Below are positions 61,744-64,000 of a stretch of 64,000 nt of DNA, piece by piece (within the stretch, counting starts at the first letter, position 1; each line of letters begins with the position of its first letter). The translations under genes and the position numbers were made by a program. Under the pieces are notes generated by a model. That model saw only the letters and a program-made list of their open reading frames with translations, searched no databases and had not been told where the DNA came from. The stretch comes from Notospermus geniculatus (lineage: Eukaryota; Nemertea; Pilidiophora; Heteronemertea; Lineidae): positions 344,997-408,996 of the forward strand of contig NMRB01000287.1 of the NCBI GenBank assembly GCA_002633025.1, read 5' to 3'.

Positions 61744-61930
61744 CACNTGGCCACCTGGAGGCCAAGCCAAGAATCCAATCGGACAGAAACTTGGTGTCAT
61801 AGGTCATCTGACCTAGTGGTATATATGTACCAAGTTTCAGATCAATAGCTCCAGCGGTTACGAAACGTGCCCTGCTAACGGACGACGACGGACGCTGACC
61901 GACGACAAAAGCTCACGGGTGAGCTAAAAA
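61744..61930 (-). repeat. AGCTCAC dispersed repeat, reverse copy
   Basis: Reverse complement of 9235-9450. It includes GGCCACCTGGAGGCCAAGCC, ACCAAGTTTCAGATCAATAG, CTCCAGCGGTTACGAAACGT, GACGACGACGG and the terminal GCTCACGGGTGAGCTAAAAA. The high similarity across 50 kb and both orientations shows a mobile family. N at 61747. Confidence 0.75.
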
Positions 61931-62053
61931 TGAACTTTGCTGTCCTTATTCATGATTTCATACATATGGGGCCAGATTTTAGAATGCTCCTCAACGTAAT
62001 GGAGTTCCTGAAAGCTATTGTTCTCAACAGGAGAACAACAGCTTTGATGAACT

Positions 62054-63626
62054 CCTAATTGTAATTGTAATTTATTCTTCAAAGAAAAAGTACAGAGTAT
62101 AGGTAAAGGGCCGAAGCATATGCATTGTTGGCCTGTACAGAATAGATACATTATTTTTATGGCAATAATTAAAAGTTAAAGAAGAAAAGTGAGTACAGGT
62201 GAACAAAAGAGCAAAAGACCAAAAGAGGGCGGCATCCCAAATCCAAGACTTCAAGAACGGCGACAATGATTATAATAGAAGGGAGGGTCATACTAGCAAC
62301 GGGGTGTAGAGTAAGTAATAAAAAACCATGACATGCATGATCTGGCTATAAAACAGACCACGATTAGATATCGAGGAAAGAAACAACATCAGATAAGAAG
62401 GCAGCAGTTTTCTTTACAATCGACGTGTTAACTAAATGTGGTAAATCACAGTGGCCGTGAAGAAGAGTACGAAGTTTGTCATCAATGTTTAAACTATTAT
62501 ACAGCCTTACGTCGAAAGTAGGTAACTCAGTTATTTCCCTGAAGTATGTATCACGTAAAATATTAAATTGAGGACAGTGGAAAAATACGTGTTTTGTTGT
62601 CTGTGCCCGGGATCCGCAAATACAAGTAGGATCAAAGACATTCGTAAAATTGTGCGAAAAAAGATGACTCTTAAAGATAAGATCACACCTTGTTTTATTA
62701 AGAATGATCTCCTCGTGACGAGACATACATAACCTGGTAGTGGAAGTGGTCTTCCTTTTACCACGAACATGCAAGCGTAAGTTGTATTTGAAAGAATTTC
62801 TAGAAAGCAATGTTCCAATTGTCACGGGGAGATCATTCCAAAGTTTAATAGAGCTGGGAATAGTTGGAAGTAACATGGCACGACTAAGATGTCGTGGGAT
62901 ACGGAAAATAGAACTAGTCCGAAGGCGATTATCAAGGACCGGATTTATAAAAGGTATGAATAGTTCCTGCATGAAATAAGGTATAAAATTGTTTACAGTA
63001 TCATACATGAGAGTTAATTTCTTTTCCTTACGGCGATCTGATAATGTCATCCAACCAAGAGAACTCAAAACCTTCTGTGTATTGCTGCCATGTAAACATC
63101 CACTGACAAGCAGTGAGGCCCGATAGTGAATCTGATCCAGCCTAGCAAGCTGGAACTGGTTAGCAGAGTCAAATAACGTTGAGCCATATTCAAGATGCGG
63201 CAAAATAAATGTAAAATAATTTTTTTCTAAATGTTTCGACTTTAAAACAGACGAGAGTGATCGTAAGGGGTTGAGCTTGTTATTACATTTCAAGACAATA
63301 GAATCAATGTGGTCTTGAAAATTCAATGTCTCGTCAAGGATAACACCAAGATGTTTATGAGATTTCACGCGAGGTATCGGTTCACCGTTGAGAACTAGGA
63401 CAGGATGATGTCGTAAAGTTTTATAAGGAGAATGGAAGATAACCTCTCTCCTTTTCGTTGAGGAGCATTCTAAAGTACGGGCCATGGCCTTTCCTACTTG
63501 AATATGGATTAGGGTCCTCCTAGATAATCTCCTCCTGCTATTAAGTGTAAATATGAAGAGAGTAAGGAGCCGTGCTTGAGTGCACAGCGCTACCGGTACT
63601 TTATGGAACCTGTGCCCGTCGCACAA
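62054..63626 (-). mobile_element. 5'-truncated non-LTR retrotransposon (LINE) 3' end
   Basis: An open minus-strand frame (62364-63626, 420 codons) contains the C-terminal part of a LINE reverse transcriptase protein. VLNGEPIPRVKSHKHLGVIL is the conserved post-thumb region; YFTFILPHLEYGSTLFDSAN and LDQIHYRASLLVSG follow. Near the end a Cys/His motif, CICGSRAQTTKHVFFHCPQF, appears. The fingers/palm with the YxDD site and the endonuclease are absent, so it is 5'-truncated. The 3' end shows an AATTACAATTACAATTA tail at about 62055-62075, as in LINEs with short tandem tails. It is dead on arrival but the frame is undamaged, so insertion was recent. Clade not determined (CR1/L2/Rex-like possible). 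Confidence 0.75.
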
Positions 63627-63778
63627 ACGGACAAATTTGCATGATTTCTGGCGTACGGCTGCTTAAACGTACATGTACGTAGATAAACCATTCGCCTATG
63701 GCCAGTTTCAACCGTAGCTCCCTTCTGTCGCTGCTCATGGGCTGGAAAATTCACAATTTATGAAGTTAACCAACTCAC

Positions 63779-63903
63779 CTGACCGTATATGTAGTATAAC
63801 CCTGCTGTTGTAACGATCACTTTCCCGTCAGACTTCAGTACGTACAGGGCTTTGGCTTTAGGGCTCATCCAGTTAGCATAGCGCCAGGCGCAGACGTCTC
63901 CAG
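63779..63903 (-). CDS. TNF-homology-domain exon
   Basis: A 125-bp exon between TAATCAG and GTGAGT encodes GDVCAWRYANWMSPK, LYVLKSDGKVIVTTAG and LYYIYGQ. The pattern L-x-x-DGKVxVTTxGLYYIYGQ is the conserved inner strand of the TNF ligand family, which forms secreted or membrane trimers that signal through TNF receptors. The Tyr-rich GLYYIYGQ end at a splice site is typical of such genes. Neighbouring exons are not identified: upstream ones lie beyond the window end, and the next one would lie at lower coordinates, beyond the LINE. Which ligand it is cannot be said. Confidence 0.65.
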
Positions 63904-64000
63904 CTGATTAAAGGGGGAAAAGAATATATAAATGCCCAATCCGAACGAAACGAGACGGGCAGTTTCTTGGCTTTACCCCAAGTGGCATATTTGATCATAT

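Overview
This is eukaryotic DNA. Genes are split by GT..AG introns, most of the sequence is intronic or intergenic, and short inverted-repeat transposons are very dense. The genes recognised (a G2E3-like HECT ligase with a ubiquitin-interacting motif, a DUF6589/PHD protein, a small RecQ-like helicase, an SLC16-type transporter, and TNF and LamG exons), together with the frequent TACATGTA and TAGGCCTA words, suggest a marine invertebrate. A lancelet, hemichordate, echinoderm or mollusc would fit; the sequence alone does not decide. There are two scaffold gaps (10388-10553 and 35544-35735), and single N bases at 5490, 7428, 11043, 11481, 41414, 50688, 54341 and 61747, at least one of which is a false or incomplete join.

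Layout. 1-3.2 kb: repeats and hairpin elements. 3.2-5.1 kb: decayed transposon-associated gene with a Cys-rich tail. 7.4-12.3 kb (+): SLC16-type transporter in three visible exons, with at least one exon missing around the gap. 10.7-11.4 kb: inverted duplication carrying a helicase fragment. 15.4-17.1 kb: 20-bp CCACCCGGGTGG minisatellite followed by an intact intronless DDE-integrase-like gene. 17.5-18.4 kb: large foldback. 18.6-27.0 kb (-): HECT E3 ligase. 28.0-34.4 kb: AT-rich, gene-dense, virus-like block. 35.1 kb (-): one orphan exon of enolase-phosphatase E1. 37.4-40.8 kb (+): complete six-exon RecQ-like helicase. 42.5-49.9 kb (-): DUF6589 protein with two PHD fingers in about 16 exons. 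50-58.6 kb: mostly MITEs. 58.8-59.4 kb (-): LamG exons. 59.9-61.0 kb: foldback with two nested insertions. 62.0-63.6 kb (-): 5'-truncated LINE. 63.8 kb (-): TNF-homology exon.

The most unusual part is 28.0-34.4 kb. Intronless ORFs are packed head to tail, with stop and start codons abutting. They include an A32/FtsK-HerA-like packaging ATPase, two proteins sharing a capsid-like C-terminal domain, a Pro-rich protein, several one-helix membrane proteins and, divergently, the N-terminal part of a probable major capsid protein. It resembles the virion module of a Polinton/adintovirus-type element, but no polymerase, integrase or protease is visible. Short direct duplications sit at nearly every gene junction, so part of its structure may come from assembly of divergent haplotypes or copies.

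The second theme is MITEs whose insertion can be read directly. One TTAA element has an empty site in the opposite arm of a foldback, a GGCCC-ended hairpin has an empty site in an inverted duplication, and a hAT-like hairpin is flanked by an 8-bp duplication. Several more TTAA-bounded elements are present. The host genes do not form a pathway; the window is a slice of a repeat-rich genome with unrelated neighbours.
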